From Arenibacter sp040216555 (GTDB taxonomy: Bacteria; Bacteroidota; Bacteroidia; Flavobacteriales; Flavobacteriaceae), in contig JAVJOW010000038.1 of NCBI GenBank assembly GCA_040216555.1, positions 434,001 through 498,000 on the forward strand: DNA of 64,000 nt. Direction: 5' to 3'. How positions within the stretch are numbered: position 1 is the first letter of the stretch; every line of letters begins with the position of its first letter. Made by a program: the position numbers and the translations under genes. Shown here in pieces: positions 44,171 through 53,342 of this stretch. The notes under the pieces are model-generated. The model ran no database searches and was not told the origin of the DNA. It worked only from the letters and a program-made list of their open reading frames with translations.

Positions 44171-45265
44171 TTACAGCCACCCCTTCTTTTTGAAATAAAA
44201 TAGTAGTCCGATAAATATTGCTATCATGAGACCCCAAATATAGAAGTATCCATGTTGGAACTTCAGTTCCGGGATGTATTCAAAATTCATTCCATATACC
44301 CCAACAATAAAGGTAAGGGGGATGAAAATAGTGGCCATAATGGTCAGTACTTTCATGACCTCGTTCATTTTATTGCTCATGTTGCTCATGTACATTTCCA
44401 TGAGGCTCATGGACATTTCTCTTAATATATTAAGGCTGTCATTAATTTCTGTGCAATGATCCATGGTGTCTCTGAGAAATATCTTGGTGTCAGCGCTAAT
44501 TAAGACATGTTCAGAATCTATTAGTTTGCTTATCAGCTCTTTAACTGGATAAATGAACCTTCTAATTTTGAGTATTTCCTTTTTTAATTCTTGAATAGCG
44601 TGGGCCGTATCGGGCCTAGGGTTATCGTATACTTCCTCTTCCAAAAGGTCTATTTTCTGGTTGACATTCTCCAACACCACAAAATAATTATCTATAATGG
44701 CATCCAACAAAGCAAAAAATAAATAATCGGCCTTTTTTGTTCTTATTCGTCCAGTTTTGGTCCTGGCCCTCTCCCTAACACTCTTAAAAACGTCATCCGG
44801 CATTTCCTGTAAAACAAGAACCAAATTTTCCATTAAGACTATGGCCACATGTTCGGTCACCAATGCATTTTTCTCATCTAAATAAAGCATTTTGAAGGTT
44901 CCAAAAATATAGTTGTCGTATTCGTCTATCTTTGGGCGTTGATGTGTGTTTACGGCATCTTCTGTGGATAATGGGTTAAGAGAGAAGGCGTTTCCCAAAT
45001 TTTCAATGAACTTCTCGTCGCTTATACCGATAATATTTATCCACGAGATGGATGGAGATGTTTTGTGGTCAATAATTTTATTGAAATTAGATGGCGCATA
45101 GACATCAATTGTAGATTCGTTAATGTCCTGCTCATTGTATTCCATGATATTAACAACGCTTTTGGCTCCTTCCCTACTTCCTAAATAGGTAACTGTCCCA
45201 GGAGACTTACCTGTTTTAATGTGTCTTATGGATTGCTTTTTATGTGTTGGTTTTTTTTTGGACAT
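44171..45265 (-). CDS. corA: CorA-type magnesium/cobalt transporter
   Basis: 364 residues from the ATG at 45265 (MSKKKP); a longer TTG start is less likely. A long N-terminal cytoplasmic domain with helical stalk precedes two C-terminal transmembrane segments. The first is followed by the signature GMN in GVYGMNFEYIP, and the protein ends KKKGWL. It moves Mg2+ (and Co2+) into the cell as a pentamer. Single gene in opposite orientation to cysEM. Confidence 0.92.
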   Translation of the reverse strand: MSKKKPTHKKQSIRHIKTGKSPGTVTYLGSREGAKSVVNIMEYNEQDINESTIDVYAPSNFNKIIDHKTSPSISWINIIGISDEKFIENLGNAFSLNPLSTEDAVNTHQRPKIDEYDNYIFGTFKMLYLDEKNALVTEHVAIVLMENLVLVLQEMPDDVFKSVRERARTKTGRIRTKKADYLFFALLDAIIDNYFVVLENVNQKIDLLEEEVYDNPRPDTAHAIQELKKEILKIRRFIYPVKELISKLIDSEHVLISADTKIFLRDTMDHCTEINDSLNILREMSMSLMEMYMSNMSNKMNEVMKVLTIMATIFIPLTFIVGVYGMNFEYIPELKFQHGYFYIWGLMIAIFIGLLFYFKKKGWL

Positions 45266-45403
45266 TGATTGATATTTTATTTTAATAGCCAAGAAACTAT
45301 TTTGTTCTTACCACTAATTTATGAAATCCGACCCTCGAAATAAGGACTTATCACCATTAAAAAGAATAATTTGAGGATTTCATTATAAATATTTTGTTAG
45401 CAG

Positions 45404-46210
45404 CTATTTAAACTCGAGGTTGTTGAGCACTAAACCTGAACCAGGGGCAACATATGTCAATACGGTATTGTTTTTCTTTTTCAAGGACTCTTTTATGTCC
45501 ATTGTCGTTAGTTCTCCCTTGCCCACTTGAATCAAAGCGCCCATTATCATCCTAATCTGATATCTCATAAAGCCTTCACCGGCAATATGCAGGGCGTAAC
45601 TTACTTCCGGAAAAAAATTAGCCTTCAATATTTCATTTTTTTTTATTTCACAAGATGCTATAGTCCTAAGCACTTTCGTGTTGGGCTGGAGTCGGGCCGT
45701 ATAGGATGAAAAATCATGGGTACCTATAAAAAGCTGGGCACAATCTATCATTAAATCCACATTTAGCTTATCTATGATGTTTGTCAAAAAGGGCGCGCAA
45801 AAGGGATGGTTTTTTTGACCAAAGGAAAAAAGATATACGTATTCCTTCAGTTTGCTTTCTTGTATGATATTGAAGTTTTCATTGACCTGGTCTATATTGA
45901 TGATACGAATATCCGGGGGTAGGTTTGCATTAAAATCGCGCATGAATACCTGAAGGTCTTCTAGAGGTTCCTTATCCACAAATAATTCGAAAGCTGTGTT
46001 TAAGGCCGATACCTTAGCATCTGTACGCCCGGCTCCCAGGATCTTGAATTTGGAATTGGGCAAAACAAATTTTAAGGTCTTTACCAGCATTCCCTCCACC
46101 GTTTTTTGATTTGGCTGCTTTTGCCAGCCGCTATAGCGAAAGCCCAAGAATTGCACATGAACTAAATAGTAAAAACGAGGTGTTTGCATTTGGTTTAATT
46201 GTTTCATCAT
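45404..46210 (-). CDS. truA: TruA-family tRNA pseudouridine synthase, divergent copy
   Basis: 268 residues. The TruA pattern is present: VQFLGFRYSGWQKQP, the catalytic Asp in LGAGRTDAKVSA, LKEYVYLFSFG, GTHDFSSYTA and GEGFMRYQIRMIMGALIQVGKG. TruA modifies uridines 38-40 of tRNA anticodon stems. The catalytic loop normally reads GRTDAGVHA; here Gly-Val-His is Lys-Val-Ser, and an R-H of the C-terminal motif is R-Y. The catalytic Asp is kept. It may be a second TruA-like enzyme with a different target rather than the housekeeping copy. Confidence 0.82.
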   Translation of the reverse strand: MMKQLNQMQTPRFYYLVHVQFLGFRYSGWQKQPNQKTVEGMLVKTLKFVLPNSKFKILGAGRTDAKVSALNTAFELFVDKEPLEDLQVFMRDFNANLPPDIRIINIDQVNENFNIIQESKLKEYVYLFSFGQKNHPFCAPFLTNIIDKLNVDLMIDCAQLFIGTHDFSSYTARLQPNTKVLRTIASCEIKKNEILKANFFPEVSYALHIAGEGFMRYQIRMIMGALIQVGKGELTTMDIKESLKKKNNTVLTYVAPGSGLVLNNLEFK

Positions 46211-46442
46211 TAAATCCGAACAAACCCTAGGCTAAGCAAGTATAGGGAAGGTCGAATTTATGTTTGGTCCTAGAACGTATTTTAAAATAGAATTGTTATA
46301 AGTTCATCGTGCTTTTTGGTTCTTCGTCCAAGCCGCCTTTTTTCTATCTTATATTTCTATATATTCAACGAAAATTTCACCGAGGTTTAAGAATTAAGTT
46401 GTAATTATGTTGAAAATTGTCCTATAATCTTAAACCGTAATT

Positions 46443-46925
46443 ATGGAAAATTCCGTTAAAAGAACCACTCCTAAAATTATTATTGTACTTACCATTGTAT
46501 CAGTGCTATCCTTAATAATCCTAGGTTTTTATAGCATGTATGGAAATACCTTTATATTCAATAGGTTCGAGAGTTATATTTTTCCATTTTTGACAATGAT
46601 CCACTTTCTTTATTTGTATGTACTATGGTTTAAGATAACGGAAATGGAATATCCTGATATGATCATGAAAAATATTGAGTATGTCATGTACGCTATCTTA
46701 TTGGTTTACGGATATAATATTTATGAAACTTTTTTAATACTTGGTTCCCAAAATGAATTTCAGGACCATGTTATTCCAAGTTCTTTCGTTCCCATGGGTG
46801 TTTTGATTATTGCGCTACAAACCTTATTGGTCCTACTAACTGTCTGGTCCTTTGTCATTAGAAAACGGATAGTGGGCAAATATGATTTTGATTACTTAAA
46901 TAATCATATTGATGCCTGGGAGTAA
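46443..46925 (+). CDS. Four-span membrane protein of unknown function
   Basis: 160 residues. Four hydrophobic segments: about 12-32 (IIVLTIVSVLSLIILGFYSM), 43-64, 79-100 and 118-142. They are separated by short loops with few charges, and a short acidic tail follows. No family recognised. Divergent from truA across a 232-base spacer and convergent with the ATPase gene (12-base spacer). Confidence 0.7.
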   Translation: MENSVKRTTPKIIIVLTIVSVLSLIILGFYSMYGNTFIFNRFESYIFPFLTMIHFLYLYVLWFKITEMEYPDMIMKNIEYVMYAILLVYGYNIYETFLILGSQNEFQDHVIPSSFVPMGVLIIALQTLLVLLTVWSFVIRKRIVGKYDFDYLNNHIDAWE

Positions 46926-46937
46926 ATAAGCGGTATT

Positions 46938-48407
46938 TTATAATCCTCTAATAAAACTACCGTATACATCTTTTATCTGATACCCTAAAGTGTATCGCTG
47001 CTTACTTAATTTTTTATGGGCAACAAGTCCCCACAACAGCAATTCCTTTAGAAAATAAGTGTCTTCCTTTTTAACGTCAGGTTGGTATTTTGCGACCAAT
47101 TGTTGAAGTGGGATAATACTATCCAGCTTTTCCTTGTATTCCTTGTCGGTAGCATCATCCAACAAATCAAAGCCTTCCCCATCAAAAAACCAACTTACCA
47201 ATTCATCATAAGGACCTTCGGCATCCTTGCGTTCCAATTTATCTATTTTCGGGAAATAATTTAGGAAGAGGGACTTCACTGCATCTTCTATTAATATTTC
47301 TGCAACACTGCCGGAACCTTCCTGTTCCCCTTCATAAACCAATTCTATTTTACCGATAATAGAGGGAATAACCCCCATAAAATCGCTCAATCTTATCATC
47401 GTCGTTTCTTGACCATTCTTTAGCACCCTTCGCTCAGCGGTACTCATTAGATTTTCGAATGAAGTTATACTCATCCTGGCACTAATACCACTTTTGGCAT
47501 CTACATATTCACTTTCCCTGGCTTCCCTGCTTATTTGTTCCAAAAGATCTTTTGCCAAATCCGGGACATAAATGGTCTCAGTTTGGCGTTTGTCCAATTT
47601 GGATTCCTGTTCCGTAATTTTACGTGCGGTTTCAATATCTTCTGGATAGTGGGTTAGAATCTGGGACCCTATCCTATCCTTTAATGGGGTTACAATACTA
47701 CCCCTATTGGTATAATCTTCAGGGTTTGCGGTGAATACAAACTGTAGATCCAAAGGCAATCGAAGTTTAAAACCCCTAATTTGAATGTCCCCTTCCTGTA
47801 AGATATTAAAAAGGGAGACCTGTATCCTGGCCTGTAGATCAGGCAGTTCATTGATAACAAAAATACAACGATTGGCACGGGGGATCATTCCAAAATGTAT
47901 CACCCTGTCGTCTGCATAGGACAGCTTTAGGTTGGCGGCCTTGATGGGGTCAACATCGCCAATTAAATCGGCCACCGTAACATCCGGCGTAGCCAATTTT
48001 TCAAAGAAACGTTCACTTCTGTGCAGCCAGGAAATAGGTGTCAGGTCACCGTGTTCCTTTATGGTTTCTATAGCAAAGCGTGAGATTGGGCTTAAGGGGT
48101 CATCATTTATTTCCGAACCGGTGACCATTGGAATATACTCGTCCAATAAATTTACCATTAGTCTTGCCAAACGCGTTTTAGCTTGGCCCCTAAGCCCCAA
48201 TAGATTGATGTTGTGTCTGGATAATATAGCTCTTTCCAGTTCCGGTACTACAGAATTTTCATAGCCCCAAACCCCGGGAAATGTAATTTCATCCGACTTT
48301 ATTTTGTCAATAAGATTTGCCCTTAACTCATCCTTAATTTTTTTTGTTTTGTATCCTGCCTTTCTAAGTTCCCCTAGATTGGTAATTTCCTTATGATTCA
48401 ATTTCAT
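46938..48407 (-). CDS. MoxR/ChlI-type AAA+ ATPase
   Basis: 489 residues. Walker A is LRGQAKTRLARLMV (about 75-88), Walker B FVINELPDLQARIQVSLFNIL. The sensor-1 region is FVFTANPEDYTNRG. This is the magnesium-chelatase/MoxR clade, which remodels proteins with a vWA-domain partner. That partner lies just upstream on the same strand (85-base spacer). A long C-terminal tail carries acidic stretches. Flavobacterial homologues are widespread, and the substrate is not known. Confidence 0.85.
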   Translation of the reverse strand: MKLNHKEITNLGELRKAGYKTKKIKDELRANLIDKIKSDEITFPGVWGYENSVVPELERAILSRHNINLLGLRGQAKTRLARLMVNLLDEYIPMVTGSEINDDPLSPISRFAIETIKEHGDLTPISWLHRSERFFEKLATPDVTVADLIGDVDPIKAANLKLSYADDRVIHFGMIPRANRCIFVINELPDLQARIQVSLFNILQEGDIQIRGFKLRLPLDLQFVFTANPEDYTNRGSIVTPLKDRIGSQILTHYPEDIETARKITEQESKLDKRQTETIYVPDLAKDLLEQISREARESEYVDAKSGISARMSITSFENLMSTAERRVLKNGQETTMIRLSDFMGVIPSIIGKIELVYEGEQEGSGSVAEILIEDAVKSLFLNYFPKIDKLERKDAEGPYDELVSWFFDGEGFDLLDDATDKEYKEKLDSIIPLQQLVAKYQPDVKKEDTYFLKELLLWGLVAHKKLSKQRYTLGYQIKDVYGSFIRGL

Positions 48408-48492
48408 CTGTAAATATTTATATTTTGGTCTCCCTGTTTTATTTAGTTCAACAGGGAATGGTGCCTAATAGCTTTTGCCTTTTTTTTGTTAT

Positions 48493-49635
48493 TTATCCTT
48501 TTAATCTTTTTCTCCTATTTTGCTCGTAATCCTCAAAAATCATTTCACCAAGTCCCTTTAGGCCGGTAAAGAAGGCTTTTCCCTTATTGGCTTCCGTAAA
48601 ATGCCTCACAAATTGCGTTAAATACGGGTCCTTGGCAATCATAAAAGTGGTTATGGGGATATGGAGCTTTCTGGCCTGTCTGGCCATGTTGTAGCATTTC
48701 TCCACTATATAATCATCCAAGCCCACACTATTTTTATAATAGGTGCCGTCAGACAATCGAATACAGCTGGGTTTGCCATCCGTAATCATAAATATCTGTT
48801 TGTTCGTATTTCGCTTTCTACGGAGCATGTCCATGGCCAATTGCAATCCGGCAACGGTATTGGTATGATAAGGTCCCACTTTTAAATAAGGCAGATCCTT
48901 TATCGGAATGGGCCAGGCATCGTTGCCGAAAACCAAAATCTCCAAGGTGTCCTTTGGGTAACGGGTCGTGATGAGTTCTGCCAGGGCCATAGCTACCTTT
49001 TTGGCAGGCGTAATGCGGTCCTCACCATAGAGTATCATACTATGGCTAATGTCGATCATTAATACCGTGCTCATTTGGGCTTTGAATTGGGTGTCCTCTA
49101 CCACCAAATCCTCTTCGCTTAAATGAAAATTTCCGATACCGTGGTTTATCTGGGCATTTTTTAAACTCTCGGTCATGGAAATTCGCTCTAAACTATCGCC
49201 AAATCTATATTCCCTGAATTCGCCCATATGTTCATCCCCCCTACCCGATAAGCCGGTTTTATGGTTACCTGAAGCACTGCGCTTTATTTTACCGAAAATT
49301 TGATTCAGGGCCGCTTGCCTAATGATCCGTTCCATTTTGGCAGTTATGGACAAATCCGCCTTTTGCCCGCCGGAACCATCTCCATCACCTTCTTTTGGTT
49401 CCTCTCTCAGAAAACCTTTTGCCTTTAGATCTTCTATAAAATCATCTATGGTATAGTTCTCATCGGTAAGTTCGTACTCCTTGTCCAGTTCCCTTAACCA
49501 ATCCAAAGCCTCATCCACATCTCCCGAAGTATGTGTAATCAGTTCCTTGAAAATATCAAAAAGTTTTTCGAAAGGAGTTTGCTCGGGGGCTTCATAGTTG
49601 GAAAATCGAAACCCTTTTCTTTTATTAATAGCCAT
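48493..49635 (-). CDS. vWA-domain partner of the MoxR/ChlI-type ATPase
   Basis: 380 residues, cytoplasmic, no signal peptide. The N-terminal 180 residues are charged and helical. The vWA domain (about 185-370) has MIDAS VLMIDISHSM and MITDGKPSC, with a Thr-containing loop YHTNTVAG between. This is the domain combination of ChlD/CbbO/RavA-partner proteins, which cooperate with the MoxR-type ATPase encoded next. Upstream of it, divergent, lies the DUF1853 gene. Confidence 0.82.
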   Translation of the reverse strand: MAINKRKGFRFSNYEAPEQTPFEKLFDIFKELITHTSGDVDEALDWLRELDKEYELTDENYTIDDFIEDLKAKGFLREEPKEGDGDGSGGQKADLSITAKMERIIRQAALNQIFGKIKRSASGNHKTGLSGRGDEHMGEFREYRFGDSLERISMTESLKNAQINHGIGNFHLSEEDLVVEDTQFKAQMSTVLMIDISHSMILYGEDRITPAKKVAMALAELITTRYPKDTLEILVFGNDAWPIPIKDLPYLKVGPYHTNTVAGLQLAMDMLRRKRNTNKQIFMITDGKPSCIRLSDGTYYKNSVGLDDYIVEKCYNMARQARKLHIPITTFMIAKDPYLTQFVRHFTEANKGKAFFTGLKGLGEMIFEDYEQNRRKRLKG

Positions 49636-49712
49636 ACTATAAAATTACTTAATTTGGTCTAGACCATTTCCATTTTAAAGAAAACTTAACGCTTTACCTA
49701 TATTAGGACCGT

Positions 49713-50528
49713 TTGGATCATAAAAACCTTTCATATTACAAGGCATTTTACAAAACTCCTTCCCTTTGGACTGGAGAATTGGACGGTTTGAAGCAATTTG
49801 TATTTCCAGCAATATATTTTGAAAATTTGGATATGGGGTTAATTCCCTCGAATGTAAGGTTAGGACATAAAATAGAACATATTTTTCTAAAGCTGATCCA
49901 ACATTCAAGGCAATACAAAGTTATAGCGCACAACATTCCCATACGGAGGGAAAAAGTAAGTTTAGGGGAAATAGATTTCTTATTGCAAGATGTTGATAGT
50001 CAAGAATATATTCATATTGAATTAACGTATAAGTTTTATGTAATATCTGAGGAGGCAACAAACATTGCAAGCCAATTGATAGGCCCCAACCAACGCGATT
50101 CTTTTCAAGCCAAGAAGAAAAGGATTATAAATCATCAAATTCCACTTTTAAAGACAGCGGAAGCCTCAACTGTATTACAAGGATTTAATATAACGCCTTC
50201 GAAACTATTGCATCAGGTCTGTTTTAAATCCCAATTATTTGTCCCTTTTATGAAGCAGAATATGGATCTGGCCCCTTTTAATTCCAATTGTATTAGTGGC
50301 AGGTGGATGCCTTTCCAAAAATTTAAGTCCCCTTTATTTTTTGAAAACCAATATTATTTACCGACCAAACAGGAATGGCTTCTGGATCCACATCAAGGAG
50401 TTAATTGGCTAAGCCATAGTGATATGCTAGATTTGATTTCGATTGGATTGGAAAATAAAAACTCGCCATTATTATGGATGAAATCATCTGATTTTACCAT
50501 TGAAAAACTTTTCATTGTTTGGTGGTAA
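49713..50528 (+). CDS. DUF1853 family protein
   Basis: 271 residues, starting with TTG (a stop lies shortly upstream in frame). The DUF1853 signature is clear: RLGHKIEHIF, REKVSLGEIDFLLQD, YIHIELTYKFYV, IGPNQRDSFQAKKKRI and NHQIPLL. The order Glu, then GE-x-D, then an E followed four residues later by K looks like a PD-(D/E)xK nuclease-like core, which is inference. The molecular role of the family is not settled. Divergent from the vWA gene (77-base spacer). Confidence 0.82.
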   Translation: MDHKNLSYYKAFYKTPSLWTGELDGLKQFVFPAIYFENLDMGLIPSNVRLGHKIEHIFLKLIQHSRQYKVIAHNIPIRREKVSLGEIDFLLQDVDSQEYIHIELTYKFYVISEEATNIASQLIGPNQRDSFQAKKKRIINHQIPLLKTAEASTVLQGFNITPSKLLHQVCFKSQLFVPFMKQNMDLAPFNSNCISGRWMPFQKFKSPLFFENQYYLPTKQEWLLDPHQGVNWLSHSDMLDLISIGLENKNSPLLWMKSSDFTIEKLFIVWW

Positions 50529-50653
50529 AACCTTTAAAATTTGGTAAAAATGCGGGAGGCTAAAACCTGTTTAAAAATACTAGAAATGAAATAGGATAGC
50601 AATATTGGGATTATAGTTTCGTTTTCTTTAGACAAATCTTAAAACCCGCACCT

Positions 50654-51043
50654 ATGAAAAAAGTTTATTTGTTGTTCTATTCATTGTTTGTTTTTTCCAT
50701 AGCACAGGCAAAGGACGATTGCGAATTAATTTATTCTACCGCTTCCTATGCCCTTAATCATGCCAAAAGCGCATTGAAGGCGAACAACTATGATCATCAG
50801 AAATTCTATTCAAGTAAGGCCTTGGAATCCTATGAAAAACTTTTTAAGTTATTGGAAGGCAGTCAATGTGAAGGCCTGTCGGAAAAAGTGCAGGACATTA
50901 TAGCGGATGCCTTAAAGGCTGCGGACCCTGCGGATTGGGATAGAGGACGTTATTATAGTAAAAAGGTATTCACAAGTACCCAGGACCTGATCAGTTATAT
51001 GGATGGTAGGACCGAGGTTGCAGGAATTGACAGTTCAGAGTAA
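50654..51043 (+). CDS. Small secreted helical protein, function unknown
   Basis: 129 residues. Signal peptide (about 1-19, ending AQAKDD) and then a helical domain with two Cys (DDCELIYS and SQCEGLS) that could form a disulfide. Lys/Ala-rich amphipathic helices follow. No family recognised. It has a strong hairpin terminator 36 bases after its stop. Confidence 0.7.
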   Translation: MKKVYLLFYSLFVFSIAQAKDDCELIYSTASYALNHAKSALKANNYDHQKFYSSKALESYEKLFKLLEGSQCEGLSEKVQDIIADALKAADPADWDRGRYYSKKVFTSTQDLISYMDGRTEVAGIDSSE

Positions 51044-51078
51044 CTTTTTGGGTCTATTACCCTTCCCTATATCAAAGA

Positions 51079-51139
51079 AAAAGTCATTGTATACTTGGAC
51101 CAAATATTATTGGGTTGATCCGGTATAGAATGACTTTTT
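51079..51139. terminator. Hairpin terminator between convergent genes
   Basis: AAAAAGTCATT (51079-51089) pairs with AATGACTTTTT (51129-51139). An inner pairing TATAC/GTATA lengthens the stem. A and T runs on the two sides let it stop transcripts from both directions. It lies between the plus-strand secreted protein and the minus-strand oxidoreductase. Confidence 0.8.
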
Positions 51140-51159
51140 ATTATTATTCTGAAGTGCTT

Positions 51160-52572
51160 TTAGCCGACAATATCCAAAGGCGCTGTGGTTTTCCAATTGC
51201 CCCTGGTAAAATCCGGAAACTCTTGAGGAGCACCGTTTTGAGCAACGGACACCTCGCTCAAAGTACCTACTGCACTCCAATAACAACCTTCGTATACGTT
51301 CTGATCTAATGGTAGGCCATTGCGTAGGCACTCGATGATTCGGTACCTCATTATAAAGTCCATTCCACCATGTCCGCCCATTTTGGTAGCCAATTCTCCC
51401 AAGCGCACGTACAAGGGATGCTCGTATTTTTCATAAATCTTTTGCAATTGCTCGCCTTCTGCCCATTCGTGGTGGCTATCCGGACCGCCTTCTACCCCGC
51501 CTTCCAAGGCAATTCTGGTCGGGAAACCTGCCAGAATTCCTTTTGTTCCTTGAATCATATTGTGTCTGGTGTAGGGTCTGGGGCTTGTTTCGTCCCATTG
51601 TACCATAATAGTCCTACCCATGTTTGTTTTTACAATGGATGTATTTATATCCCCTCCTTTAAAGTCCAACTTATTCCATTTGTGGTCTGCTGGAAAATTC
51701 TTGGCGGCATATAGATTTCGTCCTTTGCCAGGAGAAGAAAAGGAGTTTATGAATTTAAAATTATCTTCTCCTCTGGCTAAATTCATATACTGGGCAACCG
51801 GTCCCAATCCATGTGTAGGATATAGATTACCATCGCGGTTTGCATAATGATAGGTGCGCCATGAACCCGTGCCACGCTCAACTTCGTTCATTTGCCCTCT
51901 TAACTCATGTATATAGGACGCTTCCCCGTGAAGCAACTCCCCAATAACACCTTTCCGACACATATTTAGGTAGAGTAGTTCCTCCCTGCCGTAGTTGACG
52001 TTTTCCATCATCATACAATGCTTTTGGGTTTTTTCGGAGGTATCCACAATATCCCACATTTCCTGGATGGTAAGTGCCAGTGGAACTTCAACAAAAACAT
52101 GGGCCCCGCTATTCATAGCTTCAATGGCCATAGGTGCATGCAATTTCCATGGGGTACACACAAAAACGGCATCTGGCTTTTCCTGTTTCAACATCTTTTT
52201 CCAGTCGTTCTCCCCATCGGTGTACAGGTTTATTTTCTTGTGTCTGGTACCCCCACCGTTCTCCTTACATATATTTGCCGATTTTTCGGCGAGATCCTGG
52301 TACAAATCACTGATAGCGACTACTTCTGTTCCCTCAATGGCTGCAATCTGTTGTGCATGCCCAGACCCCCGGGCACCTACCCCGATAAAAGCGCATTTTA
52401 CCGTCTCCAATTTAGGAGCAGAAAATCCGCCCATATAGTTGGCGTGAGATAAAGGTCCGGGAATATTTTTCGGGTTGTTGCCAATGATTGAATTTGACCA
52501 TGCCGGGGTCATTGCCAAACCCATACCAGCAATGGATGTTTTTCTCAGAAAATCTCTCCTATTTGATTTCAT
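51160..52572 (-). CDS. GH109-like Gfo/Idh/MocA oxidoreductase
   Basis: 470 residues. Tat signal RRDFLRKTSIAGMG, so it is exported folded with its cofactor. The Rossmann part starts FIGVGARGSGHAQQI and continues EVVAISDLYQD, typical of NAD-binding in this family. The second part has ELRGQMNEVERGTGSWRTYHY and NLYPTHGLGPVAQYMNL, whose His matches the catalytic region of alpha-N-acetylgalactosaminidases of glycoside hydrolase family 109, which use NAD to cleave glycosides. The family assignment is by pattern; other Tat-exported sugar oxidoreductases look similar. No glycan-degradation genes lie beside it. Confidence 0.8.
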   Translation of the reverse strand: MKSNRRDFLRKTSIAGMGLAMTPAWSNSIIGNNPKNIPGPLSHANYMGGFSAPKLETVKCAFIGVGARGSGHAQQIAAIEGTEVVAISDLYQDLAEKSANICKENGGGTRHKKINLYTDGENDWKKMLKQEKPDAVFVCTPWKLHAPMAIEAMNSGAHVFVEVPLALTIQEMWDIVDTSEKTQKHCMMMENVNYGREELLYLNMCRKGVIGELLHGEASYIHELRGQMNEVERGTGSWRTYHYANRDGNLYPTHGLGPVAQYMNLARGEDNFKFINSFSSPGKGRNLYAAKNFPADHKWNKLDFKGGDINTSIVKTNMGRTIMVQWDETSPRPYTRHNMIQGTKGILAGFPTRIALEGGVEGGPDSHHEWAEGEQLQKIYEKYEHPLYVRLGELATKMGGHGGMDFIMRYRIIECLRNGLPLDQNVYEGCYWSAVGTLSEVSVAQNGAPQEFPDFTRGNWKTTAPLDIVG

Positions 52573-52700
52573 AGCCTATGCTCTTATTAATGTTAATTGA
52601 TTAATTCTTGTAATTTTTGAAGATAAGTTAATTTTTTTTACAAAAAAAAATCAATTTGGAAATTACACAAATTTTAAGGCATATGAAAAATATCCGTAAA

Positions 52701-53336
52701 TCAATGCCGAGACTTCAGAACATTAACTATGTCTTGAAGTTTAAATCCTTTGGCCTGCAGCAATATTAGGTAATGGAACAAAAGATCGGCGCTTTCATCC
52801 TTAAAGAGCTGGTCGTTATCGTCTTTGGCCTCAATTACGACCTCTACGGCCTCTTCGCCTACTTTCTGGGCAACTTTATTGATGCCGCTCTTAAATAGAG
52901 AGGAAACATAGCTAGGTTTTGTTCCTTCTGGAATATCTACCTTTCCCTCAGCTTGTTCTTTTCTGTTTTGAATAATATTTTCCAATTCAGAAATAAACCC
53001 AAAGGAAGTATTGTTTTCTTCGCCCCAGCAGGTATCGGTTCCTTTGTGGCATGTTGGCCCAACTGGATTTACCATGACCAATAGGGTGTCATTGTCACAA
53101 TCCAGTTTAATATCCACTAGATTCAAAAAATTTCCGCTTTCCTCCCCTTTGGTCCATAATCTTTTTTTAGTGCGACTAAAGAAGGTTACTTTACGGCTAT
53201 TTAATGTTTTTTGATAAGCTTCTTGGTTCATATACCCGAGCATTAGTACATTTTTGGTAATTGCATCCTGTATTATGGCCGGGACCAGGTCATCGTTATT
53301 TTTATTGAAGTCTATGTTCATAATTTTGGATTCCAT
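52701..53336 (-). CDS. hisIE: Bifunctional phosphoribosyl-AMP cyclohydrolase / phosphoribosyl-ATP pyrophosphatase HisIE
   Basis: 211 residues. The N-terminal HisI domain (about 1-110) has MLGYMNQEAY, FFSRTKKRLWTKGEESGNFL and DCDNDTLLV plus HKGTDTCW. The C-terminal HisE domain (about 115-210) has VGEEAVEVVIEAKDD and DLLFHYLIL. It catalyses steps 2 and 3 of histidine synthesis. A start five codons further in (MNIDFNK) is possible. Last gene of the his operon, 6 bases after hisF. No obvious terminator follows. Confidence 0.94.
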   Translation of the reverse strand: MESKIMNIDFNKNNDDLVPAIIQDAITKNVLMLGYMNQEAYQKTLNSRKVTFFSRTKKRLWTKGEESGNFLNLVDIKLDCDNDTLLVMVNPVGPTCHKGTDTCWGEENNTSFGFISELENIIQNRKEQAEGKVDIPEGTKPSYVSSLFKSGINKVAQKVGEEAVEVVIEAKDDNDQLFKDESADLLFHYLILLQAKGFKLQDIVNVLKSRH

Positions 53337-53342
53337 AAGGTT

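Noticed and set aside
51995..52452. Two overlapping plus-strand frames of about 145 residues
   Set aside because: Both are antisense shadows of the GH109-like gene, with Cys- and Phe-rich low-quality translation.
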